Positions 1-5,441 of a stretch of DNA of 5,604 bases are shown piece after piece. A program made the position numbers and the translations under genes. The first letter of the stretch is position 1. Each line of letters starts with the position of its first letter. The DNA is from CAZTII01 sp964613305 (GTDB lineage Bacteria > Bacillota_I > Bacilli_A > Erysipelotrichales > Erysipelotrichaceae), in NCBI GenBank assembly GCA_964613305.1, contig CAZTII010000087.1, positions 1 to 5,604 on the forward strand, written 5' to 3'. Under the pieces are notes generated by a model. That model saw nothing but the letters and a program-made list of their open reading frames with translations. It was not told the DNA's origin and made no database searches.

Positions 1-54
1 AAGAATTTGACGTTTTTAGTATGTATTTGATTTGGGTAAAATGATGTTTAACAG
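1..54. repeat. Left arm of the inverted repeat that bounds the window
   Basis: Bases 1-54 are the reverse complement of 5549-5602 with one mismatch (A at 41 against the complement of C at 5562). Position i pairs with 5603 minus i. Identity stops sharply after base 54 and falls to about 7 of the next 12. The arm contains a TTGACG box (7-12), a TAGTAT box (17-22), a weak GGG ribosome site (34-36) and the start codon and first codons of the histidine kinase. The repeat may extend left of the window, because the right arm reaches almost to the window end. It could be a transposon terminal repeat, an inversion site, or shared upstream sequence of two paralogous genes. Confidence 0.93.
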
Positions 55-1129
55 CGTGATGGTGTTACAAAAAACTTGTTTTTTTGTAATATTAATAATG
101 ACTATAAACATACTAATAGCTTCTATAAACAAATTAAGGAACAGGGAAAATATTAAAAACTGGGGGAGCATTGTATTTTTGGTGTTCTCGGTTTTATCTT
201 ATTACAAAGGGCATGTCTTCATAAGTTCTGTATTTAACTTTCTTTCAATCATATCAGAAACGTATTTCAAAAATAAATTTGAAAAAATAAGTAGTTTCAA
301 TATACTGCCCATTGATAGAAAAAGCCATGTGGTATTACTTCCGATTATGCTCGTTACACTTACTTCAATTTTTTATATGATGGATCTAAGTAATATGGAG
401 ATAAATATATTAATGCATATTATACTAGCTTCATATATCATATTTCTGTTTTATAATATTCAAAATAAAGAAAAAGCATTTAAGGAAATACAAGAATACT
501 ATACCCTTTCAACTTTTATTTTTAGAGAAAGAGATTTATTTTCTCAGATGATTCATGATGAGATAATTCAAAACATCAGGGCAAGTACTAATTTGCTATC
601 ACTTAAACAGGCAGATGTAAAATCGGCAAAAAAAATTTTGATTGACCTTGAAGTGAAATTAAGAAAGCTAATGAATTTTTACTCAAATTATATTTTTCTT
701 GATTTTAGTTTTCAGGACAATTTGAATAATGTAGTTGAATCCATCAAAACAATGTATCCACATAAAAATATTAAAATGGAAGTCCATGATAATGATGATA
801 TTTTCACTAAGCACAAAAGTGGTATAATAAATGCACTTTTACCGATCTCCAAAGAACTAATTGGTAATGTTTTCAAACATTCGAGGTCGTCCTATATTAT
901 TTTTAATTTAGAAAGACATGATGAATCGAAAATAAGGATTATTTGTGAAAGCGATGGAGCAAGTCAAGATGATTTCAAAAAGATCAACAATTCAGTAGGA
1001 GGGGTATTACTTGTAAAAATATTGGTGAAAAAATGCAAAGGAAATATCAAATATGAATTAAATAGGGATATTCTAAGAACAACAATAGATATAGATTTGG
1101 AGGAGATAAATGAAAGTGCTTATATATGA
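44..1129 (+). CDS. Membrane sensor histidine kinase (HisKA_3/NarX-DesK type)
   Basis: This is the sensor of a two-component system: it autophosphorylates on histidine and passes the phosphate to the regulator encoded next. I start it at ATG 44 (361 residues), which is conserved in the right repeat arm and lies seven bases after GGG at 34-36. ATG 41 and TTG 32 are in-frame alternatives, and an in-frame TAG at 17-19 rules out anything much longer. In this numbering about five hydrophobic segments lie near residues 7-28, 41-54, 56-71, 94-113 and 120-138. The cytoplasmic part begins with the dimerisation/phosphoacceptor motif MIHDEIIQN (169-177, His171). The ATP-binding N box KELIGNVFKHS is near 270-280, with Asn275. 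The later glycine boxes are degenerate (ESDGAS near 302-307, GGVLL near 319-323). There is no large extracellular domain, so the signal is probably sensed in or at the membrane, for example a peptide or membrane stress; that is inference. The 3' end overlaps the regulator by 20 bases. Confidence 0.88.
   Translation: MFNSVMVLQKTCFFVILIMTINILIASINKLRNRENIKNWGSIVFLVFSVLSYYKGHVFISSVFNFLSIISETYFKNKFEKISSFNILPIDRKSHVVLLPIMLVTLTSIFYMMDLSNMEINILMHIILASYIIFLFYNIQNKEKAFKEIQEYYTLSTFIFRERDLFSQMIHDEIIQNIRASTNLLSLKQADVKSAKKILIDLEVKLRKLMNFYSNYIFLDFSFQDNLNNVVESIKTMYPHKNIKMEVHDNDDIFTKHKSGIINALLPISKELIGNVFKHSRSSYIIFNLERHDESKIRIICESDGASQDDFKKINNSVGGVLLVKILVKKCKGNIKYELNRDILRTTIDIDLEEINESAYI
1099..1105 (+). promoter_or_regulatory. 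Ribosome binding site of the response regulator, inside the kinase gene
   Basis: GGAGGAG lies within the last codons of the kinase gene, with GGAGG six bases before ATG 1110. It fixes the regulator start and shows that the two genes are translationally coupled. Confidence 0.85.
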
Positions 1130-1709
1130 TGATCATAAATTATATGGTGATAGTTTGCGAGTAATCCTCCTTGAACGAGAAGAAATTCAGGCATGCGATT
1201 TTGTTTGTTCCGAAGATATATTTTTTCAAAAGATCAAGCAAGAGAAATATGATATAGTTCTTTTAGATTTGAACCTAAAAGGGAGTTCATCTAATAATGG
1301 GTTTCAAGTATTAGAAAAAATAATGGAATTGTATAGTGTGCAAAAGGTAATTGTGGTAACGTCATATGATATGCCGTTGTATAAAAATAGAGCGTTACGG
1401 ATTGGTGCTTCTGATTTTGTGAATAAGTCAATTGAAATTGATGAGTTACTTAAAGTCATCCAGAGAGTTAATAGTGGTTACAATAGAAAATTCAATAGTA
1501 ATTTAGAAATCTTAACAGGGCGTGAAGTCCAAATTTTACAAGAGATAAGTACTGGAGCTACTAAAAAAGACATTGCAAAAAAACTGTTTATTGGAGAAAG
1601 AACGCTGTACAACCATATCCAAAGTATATACTCTAAATTAGAAGTTAATAACGCACTTGAGGCATACAACAAAGCAATTGAATTAGGTTATATTGAACCC
1701 TTGATGTGA
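1110..1709 (+). CDS. NarL/FixJ (LuxR-HTH) family response regulator
   Basis: This is a DNA-binding response regulator of 199 residues, a normal length for the NarL family. The receiver domain covers about residues 1-120. It has the acidic pair Asp7-Asp8, the phosphoacceptor Asp53 in LLDLNL, the conserved threonine (Thr84 in VVTSY) and the lysine Lys106. The output domain starts at LTGREVQIL (135-143). Its helix-turn-helix is near 152-173, with KKDIAKKLFIGERTLYNHI typical of the recognition region. All catalytic receiver residues are present, so it should be phosphorylated by the kinase that overlaps it. It should act as a dimer on promoters, but no target gene of the system can be identified in the window. 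The closest LuxR-type architecture seen in Firmicutes is the DesK/DesR, LiaS/LiaR and VraS/VraR group, but I see nothing that assigns it to one of these. Confidence 0.93.
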   Translation: MKVLIYDDHKLYGDSLRVILLEREEIQACDFVCSEDIFFQKIKQEKYDIVLLDLNLKGSSSNNGFQVLEKIMELYSVQKVIVVTSYDMPLYKNRALRIGASDFVNKSIEIDELLKVIQRVNSGYNRKFNSNLEILTGREVQILQEISTGATKKDIAKKLFIGERTLYNHIQSIYSKLEVNNALEAYNKAIELGYIEPLM

Positions 1710-1819
1710 TAGCTTTTTTTATTCGTAGTAATTCCATCGTAAATACAAGATTGATTAAAGATAATATTCTAAAGTTAATTGATGGCGATAAATTTAAAAA
1801 AATTAATTTTAGTGCATGA
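1706..1819 (+). CDS. Possible 37-residue ORF coupled to the regulator stop, or gene remnant
   Basis: A GTG at 1706 overlaps the TGA of the response regulator (GTGA) and opens a frame of 37 residues ending at TGA 1817-1819. It begins MIAFFIRSNSIVNTRLIK and continues with a lysine- and isoleucine-rich tail. The residue pattern looks more like protein than random AT-rich sequence. The hydrophobic start followed by RSNSIVNTRLIK loosely recalls the first strand of GT4-type glycosyltransferases, so it may be the head of a decayed gene. It has no separate ribosome binding site and would depend on reinitiation. The frame also runs through a seven-T tract at 1714-1720. It could equally be non-coding. 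Confidence 0.25.
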   Translation: MIAFFIRSNSIVNTRLIKDNILKLIDGDKFKKINFSA

Positions 1820-1855
1820 AAAAATAGAAGTGATTAGATTAATCTAGTCGCTTCT
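1819..1855 (-). terminator. Rho-independent terminator of the repressor-rhuM operon
   Basis: Bases 1826-1840 and 1841-1855 are complementary over 15 pairs, two of them G-U in the RNA, with the loop formed by opening the central AATT. On the minus strand the stem is followed by A and then six T (1824-1819), the expected U-tract. On the plus strand no T-run follows, so it acts leftward, 140-170 bases after the rhuM-like stop codon. The stem is AU-rich but long. Confidence 0.75.
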
Positions 1856-1871
1856 AAAGTGGAACGTCCAA

Positions 1872-1912
1872 TGAATTTCAAGGGAATTCTAAAGAATAAT
1901 TGTTGAAATTCA
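1872..1912. repeat. Inverted repeat, 10-pair arms, in the 3' region of the minus-strand operon
   Basis: TGAATTTCAA (1872-1881) and TTGAAATTCA (1903-1912) are perfect complements around a 21-base interval. The interval contains a small inner ATTC/GAAT dyad. It could form a hairpin in the 3' untranslated RNA, protecting the end or taking part in termination. It has no adjacent T-run and is not itself a terminator. Confidence 0.55.
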
Positions 1913-1918
1913 ATATGG

Positions 1919-1941
1919 ATAAGATACCTTGTTAATCTTAT
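1919..1941. repeat. Short inverted repeat with 7-pair arms
   Basis: ATAAGAT (1919-1925) pairs with ATCTTAT (1935-1941) around nine bases. The repeated element ATACCTT occurs at 1924-1930 and 1940-1946. It lies about 55 bases after the rhuM-like stop, on the transcript side. The function is not evident. Confidence 0.4.
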
Positions 1942-1995
1942 ACCTTACTTAATCAAGTGATATGTAGAAATCGGATCAAAATTGCGAAGCATGCC

Positions 1996-3066
1996 TTATT
2001 TCTTATCATTAACGATATAAACTTCTTTCGCTTTCTTCTCTAACTCAAGGATGAATTTATCATAGTCAGATAAAAAGAGTTTATCTTGTATAATACGGTA
2101 TTTTTCAAATTCTGTTTCTGCATGTAGCTTAGCAATCGCAGCACTTACTTTTCCAGCGTCTTTTAACAAGCCATACTCAAACATTTCAATGAACCCATTT
2201 AATCTGAATTCCCAATCACTCATTGTAAGTGGTATTTTTCTAATAGCCATATTTTCAGCGAAATCTAGATAAGAAGTTACCAGTCTGTTTAATTGTGAAA
2301 GTTCAAATTCATTAAGATAATTCTTTGCGATAACAACATCAGATTTTTTGATTTTACCACGGGGTGCATCTTTCCATGTAGTTAGTCCCATATGTTCCTT
2401 TTTGCTATCAGCCCGATTAATAATGAGCTCGGCCGCTGTATTACCGGAAACAGCATAATGCATTTTGTTTTGTACACTGGAATAAAATCTTTTTGTTGAT
2501 TTAGCAGATGGATCATAGTCTAAGGATGTTGCATAAAGGTCGGTAATTTTTTGATAGAATTTTCTTTCGCTTGCTCTTATTTCTCTAACACGCTCAAGTT
2601 GCTCATCAAAATATTTTTCAGTTAAAATCGTTCCCATTTTTAGCCGTTCAACATCCATAACCCAACCTTTAATTGTATATTCGGAAGCTATTTGATTTAC
2701 CCATTTGCGAAACTGTACAGCTCTCTCAGAATTTACTTTAAATCCAACTGCTATAATCATTTGTAAAGAGTAGTGGTTAGCATTATAGGTTTTATTGTCG
2801 GTAGCAGTTATTCGAAATTTTCGAATAACTGAACTCTCTTCTAATTCATTATCTGAAAAAATCTTCTTAATATGATAGTTAATTGTGTGGACTTCAACAT
2901 TATAAAGCTCTGCCATCATTTTTTGAGTGAGCCAAATATTTTCGTCTTCATATCGCATTTCAATGCTGTTTTCATCATCACCTGTTGAAGCGATGAAGGT
3001 TAAATATTCAGCGGCACTTGACCTAATAGATAAAGAATTTTTGTCATTTTTAATTTCGTCTTTCAT
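1996..3066 (-). CDS. RhuM-family protein
   Basis: A 356-residue protein recognised as a member of the Virulence_RhuM family, named after rhuM of Salmonella pathogenicity island 3. The family is widespread on genomic islands and its biochemical function is not settled. Family-like segments in order are: a short beta region with IEMRYEDENIWLTQ (35-48), a helix-turn-helix-like KMMAELYNV followed by INYHIKKIF (49-70), the region VIRKFRITATDNKTYNANHYS (80-100), the stretch FRKWVNQIASEYTIKGWVMD (119-138), the helix-rich SERKFYQKITDLYATSLDYD (166-185), and INRADSKKEHMGLTTWK (216-232). The C-terminal half is mainly charged helix. The gene looks full length and intact. Its start is set by GGAGGT six bases upstream of ATG 3066, and it lies 24 bases after the membrane protein gene as the last gene of the operon. 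Being driven by the repressor operon suggests it is expressed in the dormant (integrated) state, as cargo or a defence-like gene; that is inference. Confidence 0.88.
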   Translation of the reverse strand: MKDEIKNDKNSLSIRSSAAEYLTFIASTGDDENSIEMRYEDENIWLTQKMMAELYNVEVHTINYHIKKIFSDNELEESSVIRKFRITATDNKTYNANHYSLQMIIAVGFKVNSERAVQFRKWVNQIASEYTIKGWVMDVERLKMGTILTEKYFDEQLERVREIRASERKFYQKITDLYATSLDYDPSAKSTKRFYSSVQNKMHYAVSGNTAAELIINRADSKKEHMGLTTWKDAPRGKIKKSDVVIAKNYLNEFELSQLNRLVTSYLDFAENMAIRKIPLTMSDWEFRLNGFIEMFEYGLLKDAGKVSAAIAKLHAETEFEKYRIIQDKLFLSDYDKFILELEKKAKEVYIVNDKK

Positions 3067-3090
3067 TGTTATACCTCCAGTGCTGAGTAA

Positions 3091-3624
3091 TTAAATATCT
3101 TCGGTTACTAAAACTTTGTCATTATCACTGCTATTCAAATACTTCATTCTAGCTTTATAAACAGGCAGAGCCAAAAGGAATATTATTAAATAGTGGATAA
3201 AGTTATTTGCAATTTGGCTATCAAGAAGATGTAGCCTTGTGAATGTATTTTTGACTATTCCTAGCATCTTGAGTAAAGCAGAGAAGAAGTCTAGTGCAAG
3301 GGGGTATGCTACTGAAACTCCAATAAAAACTACTAGTAAATTTAGAAATTTACTGATTTTAGGTAGCTTTATATGTAGCACCATTATCGCAATACCATAA
3401 GCCAATATAGAAACAATTCCTAGCATAACACCAATAAGATAAATTAAATTACCTACATCTAGTTTGCCTACAAGTAATGAATGTCCATAGAAGCAAACTA
3501 AGATAAATATCAATGCGAAATCAATGGCAAATGCAGCAATCTTCACTGAGGATACAGCAATCATTTTATACAAAGATATTGCCAGTGGTATGCCCACGAA
3601 AAACAATAATATCAGTATTATCAT
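3091..3624 (-). CDS. Multi-pass membrane protein of unknown function
   Basis: A 177-residue hydrophobic protein I do not recognise. The start is ATG 3624, because AGGAGGTA stands directly before it. A longer frame from 3648 would begin inside the upstream gene and have no ribosome site. Hydrophobic segments lie near residues 2-17, 28-47, 57-83, 93-115 and 142-157, giving four or five membrane passes. A short polar C-terminal tail of about 18 residues (SSDNDKVLVTEDI) follows. There are no cysteine motifs or catalytic signatures. It starts 8 bases after the protease gene and ends 24 bases before the rhuM-like gene, so it is firmly inside the operon. Small membrane proteins expressed together with a phage repressor can act in superinfection exclusion. 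That would fit the position, but nothing in the residues proves it. Confidence 0.8.
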   Translation of the reverse strand: MIILILLFFVGIPLAISLYKMIAVSSVKIAAFAIDFALIFILVCFYGHSLLVGKLDVGNLIYLIGVMLGIVSILAYGIAIMVLHIKLPKISKFLNLLVVFIGVSVAYPLALDFFSALLKMLGIVKNTFTRLHLLDSQIANNFIHYLIIFLLALPVYKARMKYLNSSDNDKVLVTEDI

Positions 3625-3632
3625 ATTACCTC

Positions 3633-4187
3633 CTAACCATAGTTCCATTCATCATCACAAGGCTTATACTCTTTCAAGAAATCTGACTTTGGAAAATTTA
3701 AGCTATATGGTTCAATATCTATTTTTCCCATTTTTATTAACTCCCCAATTTTTATCGTAACTATATTTGTGTCTACTGAAAACTCATAGGTTAAGCTTTT
3801 ATCACAATGTCCATCCTTAATTAAGGAGATGATTTTGTCATCATCAATGAGTAGGTGGGCGGCAAAAATATTAGCTTCCAACTCATAAATTGAGGTGTTA
3901 GTTCTATTTATGCTTTCGTGAAAACATGCACCCTTTCCCATAGTAGATCTGTGTAATTGATCATGTCCTAGTTCGTGTGCCAGTATTATGTTTTTTAAAT
4001 AACCAGCTTCGCTTGATATGAATATATACCTATTTCTTTCGATGACTCTATACATACCAAGTAAATCTTTGGTGTTATTTATTACCTCTAGTTTGATGTT
4101 TAGCTTTTGTATTACTTCGATAGGATTTCTTGTTTTATATTTTGTGATTAAGGATTGAACTTTGTCGTATATCCAAAAATTTGACAT
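3633..4187 (-). CDS. ImmA/IrrE family zinc metallo-endopeptidase
   Basis: A 184-residue protein of the ImmA/IrrE family (formerly DUF955). The zincin motif HELGH occupies residues 71-75 (His71, Glu72, His75). The downstream glutamate motif YELEANIFAAHLLI (101-114) supplies the usual third ligand. The N-terminal part (PIEVIQKLNIKLEVI, near 22-36) and the LLGMYRVI strand (42-49) match the family fold. In ICEBs1, ImmA cleaves the neighbouring repressor ImmR after DNA damage or cell-density signals and so releases the element. Here the gene follows an XRE repressor by 12 bases, with its own AAAGGAGG ribosome site, and that repressor is the likely substrate by position. The protein is complete, and active-site residues are intact. 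Confidence 0.92.
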   Translation of the reverse strand: MSNFWIYDKVQSLITKYKTRNPIEVIQKLNIKLEVINNTKDLLGMYRVIERNRYIFISSEAGYLKNIILAHELGHDQLHRSTMGKGACFHESINRTNTSIYELEANIFAAHLLIDDDKIISLIKDGHCDKSLTYEFSVDTNIVTIKIGELIKMGKIDIEPYSLNFPKSDFLKEYKPCDDEWNYG

Positions 4188-4199
4188 AGAGTTCCTCCT

Positions 4200-4601
4200 T
4201 TACTTATTCTTCTTTCTACCGTATTTCTTATTTTCTTCTTTAGCAGCCCAATAGGCTCGTGTGATTGCTTCAAATGCTGCATCCTTATCATCTTCTGTTA
4301 ATTCTCCACCAGCAAATAATGAACTTAATCCTTCGGTTAGTGCTTGTGCTTTCCTTGCTTCACTTTGACCATATTCACCGGCTACTTTTGCTAAAAACTG
4401 ATCTGTATCTTCAAGTAAGTAGTTATAGTCACAACTCATAACATCGGCAATCTTTTGATATGTTTCCATCTTTCTTGGATAACGCTGCGAGTTTTCATAT
4501 AACGAAAGTGTCTTAAGTCCGACTCCAATGTTTTTAGCAAACTCTGCTTGCGTCAGGTTGTTTTCCCTGCGATAGTTTTTTAATTTCTCTCCAAAATTCA
4601 T
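4200..4601 (-). CDS. XRE-family repressor (phage/ICE lysogeny type)
   Basis: A 133-residue transcriptional repressor. The helix-turn-helix domain covers residues 6-62: LKNYRRENNLTQAEFAKNIGV, then the recognition helix VGLKTLSLYENSQRYPR (27-43) and IADVMSCDYNYLL. The C-terminal part has the segment ALTEGLSSLFAGGELTEDDKD (87-106) followed by a helix and a basic KKYGRKKNK tail. This FAGGEL...EDKD pattern is common in repressors of Firmicute prophages and integrative elements. Its start at ATG 4601 has GGGAGGT upstream. It is the first gene of the minus-strand operon and is read away from the ArpU-like gene across a 165-base region with two operator-like repeats. It should repress that divergent gene and its own promoter, and should be inactivated by the metalloprotease encoded next. 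Confidence 0.93.
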   Translation of the reverse strand: MNFGEKLKNYRRENNLTQAEFAKNIGVGLKTLSLYENSQRYPRKMETYQKIADVMSCDYNYLLEDTDQFLAKVAGEYGQSEARKAQALTEGLSSLFAGGELTEDDKDAAFEAITRAYWAAKEENKKYGRKKNK

Positions 4602-4645
4602 AATTACCTCCCAACAAGAACTAAAGGAAACTTTAATGAGTTAAC

Positions 4646-4661
4646 ATGCACTTTAGTACTT
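4646..4661. promoter_or_regulatory. Operator-like repeat 1 of the XRE repressor
   Basis: ATGCACTTTAGTACTT here is repeated as ATGTACTTTAGTACTT at 4693-4708, one mismatch in 16. The core GCACT-TT-AGTAC is a near palindrome. The site lies between the -10 region of the repressor promoter and the repressor start codon, and it abuts a possible -35 box (TTGATT, 4660-4665) of the rightward promoter. A weaker similar stretch (ACTTTAATGA) begins near 4630. Confidence 0.6.
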
Positions 4662-4688
4662 GATTATTCTTTTGGTATGTTGCATATT
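4660..4688 (+). promoter_or_regulatory. Possible promoter of the ArpU-like gene
   Basis: TTGATT (4660-4665) and CATATT (4683-4688) are separated by 17 bases and sit between the two operator-like repeats, where repressor binding would block them. The -10 box matches the consensus at only four of six positions, so this is a guess supported mainly by position. Confidence 0.35.
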
Positions 4689-4692
4689 AAAT

Positions 4693-4708
4693 ATGTACTT
4701 TAGTACTT
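4693..4708. promoter_or_regulatory. Operator-like repeat 2 of the XRE repressor
   Basis: This is the second copy of the 16-base repeat. Its core, GTACT-TT-AGTAC (4695-4706), is a perfect dyad with five-base arms. It covers the predicted transcription start of the leftward repressor promoter, the arrangement expected for autorepression. The two copies are 47 bases apart start to start. Confidence 0.65.
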
Positions 4709-4710
4709 AT

Positions 4711-4739
4711 AGTATACGATAAACGGAACAATAATACAA
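4711..4739 (-). promoter_or_regulatory. Promoter of the repressor operon
   Basis: Read on the minus strand, TTGTAT (4739-4734) and TATACT (4716-4711) are separated by exactly 17 bases, a good sigma-A type match. Transcription would start near 4704, inside operator-like repeat 2, leaving a leader of about 100 bases before the repressor ATG. Confidence 0.55.
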
Positions 4740-4753
4740 TAAAATAATCGATT

Positions 4754-4760
4754 GGAGGTG
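4754..4760 (+). promoter_or_regulatory. Ribosome binding site that decides the ArpU-like start
   Basis: GGAGGTG lies six bases before TTG 4767-4769. A frame opened at TTG 4752 would place the ribosome site inside the coding sequence, so TTG 4767 is preferred. Confidence 0.8.
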
Positions 4761-4766
4761 ATTTTT

Positions 4767-5309
4767 TTGAGAAAATCAAAGATGATGCAACAAATTGAAG
4801 AACTATACCAACATCAAAACCTTGAGTACTTAGATACCTATGAAAAGGCAAAGGCAGTGCTCAGTATTTATAGAAATGTAGTATGGTCACTAAAAAATAC
4901 AGCAGATAACATGGTTTGCGAAACCATGGCAACTTACGGCAAGGACTTAGACACTGCTCTAGTATATCTAAGTGAGTTTGCACCCACAGATAAGAATAAA
5001 GATTTTGAAGCGAAGGTGAATCGTCTATTTGAAACCAAGTGGCTTATTGGCGTAATAGACAATGCTTTAGAAAAGATAGCAGATTATCCTGAATATGGAG
5101 AAGTGTATTCAAAGATTTTATTTCACTACTACTTATCCAAAGATAAGAAAAATGATGATGGATGTATGGTTTACATCAATTTGGAAAGAACATCTTATTA
5201 TCAAAGAAAAAAGGAAGCAATATCCCTAATGGGAATAGCTCTTTGGGGATACTCGCTACCTACACTTCTACACGAAATACATAAAGGTGAAAACATATGT
5301 TTATGGTAA
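4767..5309 (+). CDS. Phage-type regulator, ArpU / sigma region 4-like
   Basis: A 180-residue protein beginning at TTG 4767 (MRKSKMMQQ), set by the GGAGGTG just upstream. The N-terminal two thirds are helical and charged, without a recognised domain. Residues 111-123 (GEVYSKILFHYYL) followed by 138-162 (NLERTSYYQRKKEAISLMGIALWGY, written here as two pieces: NLERTSYYQRKKE and AISLMGIALWGY) resemble the C-terminal helix-turn-helix of ArpU-type phage late regulators, where a Ser/Thr-x-Tyr-Tyr-x-x-Lys-Lys-x-Ala core precedes an LWG-type end. I infer a DNA-binding role, probably in transcription of the element. It is divergent from the XRE repressor and is the obvious gene to be held off by it. The usual partners after ArpU genes (HNH, terminase) are absent, so it is isolated here. 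The assignment is by pattern only. Confidence 0.6.
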   Translation: MRKSKMMQQIEELYQHQNLEYLDTYEKAKAVLSIYRNVVWSLKNTADNMVCETMATYGKDLDTALVYLSEFAPTDKNKDFEAKVNRLFETKWLIGVIDNALEKIADYPEYGEVYSKILFHYYLSKDKKNDDGCMVYINLERTSYYQRKKEAISLMGIALWGYSLPTLLHEIHKGENICLW

Positions 5310-5310
5310 T

Positions 5311-5367
5311 CTAAAAATACATCACAATGGCAACTAAAAAGTGCATCAGGTGAAATAAAAATTCCAT
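5311..5367 (-). CDS. Doubtful 18-residue hydrophobic micropeptide
   Basis: On the minus strand GGGGAAGG stands five bases before ATG 5367 and opens the frame MEFLFHLMHFLVAIVMYF, ending at TAG 5313-5311. The peptide is almost entirely hydrophobic and could span a membrane. It is shorter than known type I toxins, and no antisense RNA or promoter is evident. The only support is the good ribosome site and the composition. Confidence 0.15.
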   Translation of the reverse strand: MEFLFHLMHFLVAIVMYF

Positions 5368-5441
5368 TGATACCTTCCCCAAAATAATATACCCTGAAGG
5401 TTGGCTAAAACCGAAGGGGGAATGGAGTTGATATCAGCAAC

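Larger units (their letters stand above)
1710..1995. other. Structured intergenic stretch between two convergent operons
   Basis: About 290 bases separate the regulator stop from the rhuM-like stop, which converge here. Apart from the doubtful short frame at its left side, it holds three inverted repeats (1826-1855, 1872-1912 and 1919-1941). All would be transcribed as the 3' untranslated part of the minus-strand operon. No clear terminator for the plus-strand two-component operon is visible: there is a T-run at 1714-1720, but no convincing stem before it. Confidence 0.7.

Noticed and set aside
32..43. TTG 32 (or ATG 41) as the start of the histidine kinase
   Set aside because: TTG 32 has no ribosome site before it. 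ATG 44 has better spacing from GGG 34-36, and it is the start retained in the right repeat arm, where position 41 is changed to make GTG. ATG 41 remains possible.
1478..1672. A 64-residue minus-strand frame inside the response regulator gene
   Set aside because: It lies wholly antisense to the conserved helix-turn-helix coding region and has no ribosome site or family resemblance. It is a shadow frame.
1714..1720. A seven-T run as terminator of the two-component operon
   Set aside because: No stem of useful length precedes it. Only a four-pair GGTT/AACC dyad is nearby.
1919..1950. ATACCTT direct repeats as an attachment site
   Set aside because: They are short, no integrase is encoded and no second copy flanks a module. 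They are better explained as part of a small hairpin.
3625..3648. An eight-residue longer start for the membrane protein (MELWLGGN...)
   Set aside because: It begins inside the protease gene, and its extra codons contain the AGGAGGTA ribosome site of ATG 3624.
3524..3760. A 78-residue plus-strand frame across the membrane protein and protease genes
   Set aside because: It is antisense to two well-supported genes and to their junction ribosome site, with no ribosome site of its own.
4646..4708. The paired 16-base repeats as a minimal CRISPR array
   Set aside because: There are only two copies, each a promoter-scale palindrome, placed between divergent promoters. No cas genes are present, so operators are the natural reading.
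5310..5387. An in-frame open stretch after the ArpU-like stop (ending ...IKIPLIPSPK)
   Set aside because: It is protein-like, but lies behind a TAA stop with no start or ribosome site. Nothing suggests readthrough, and the ArpU-like protein already ends after its usual LWG-type segment.
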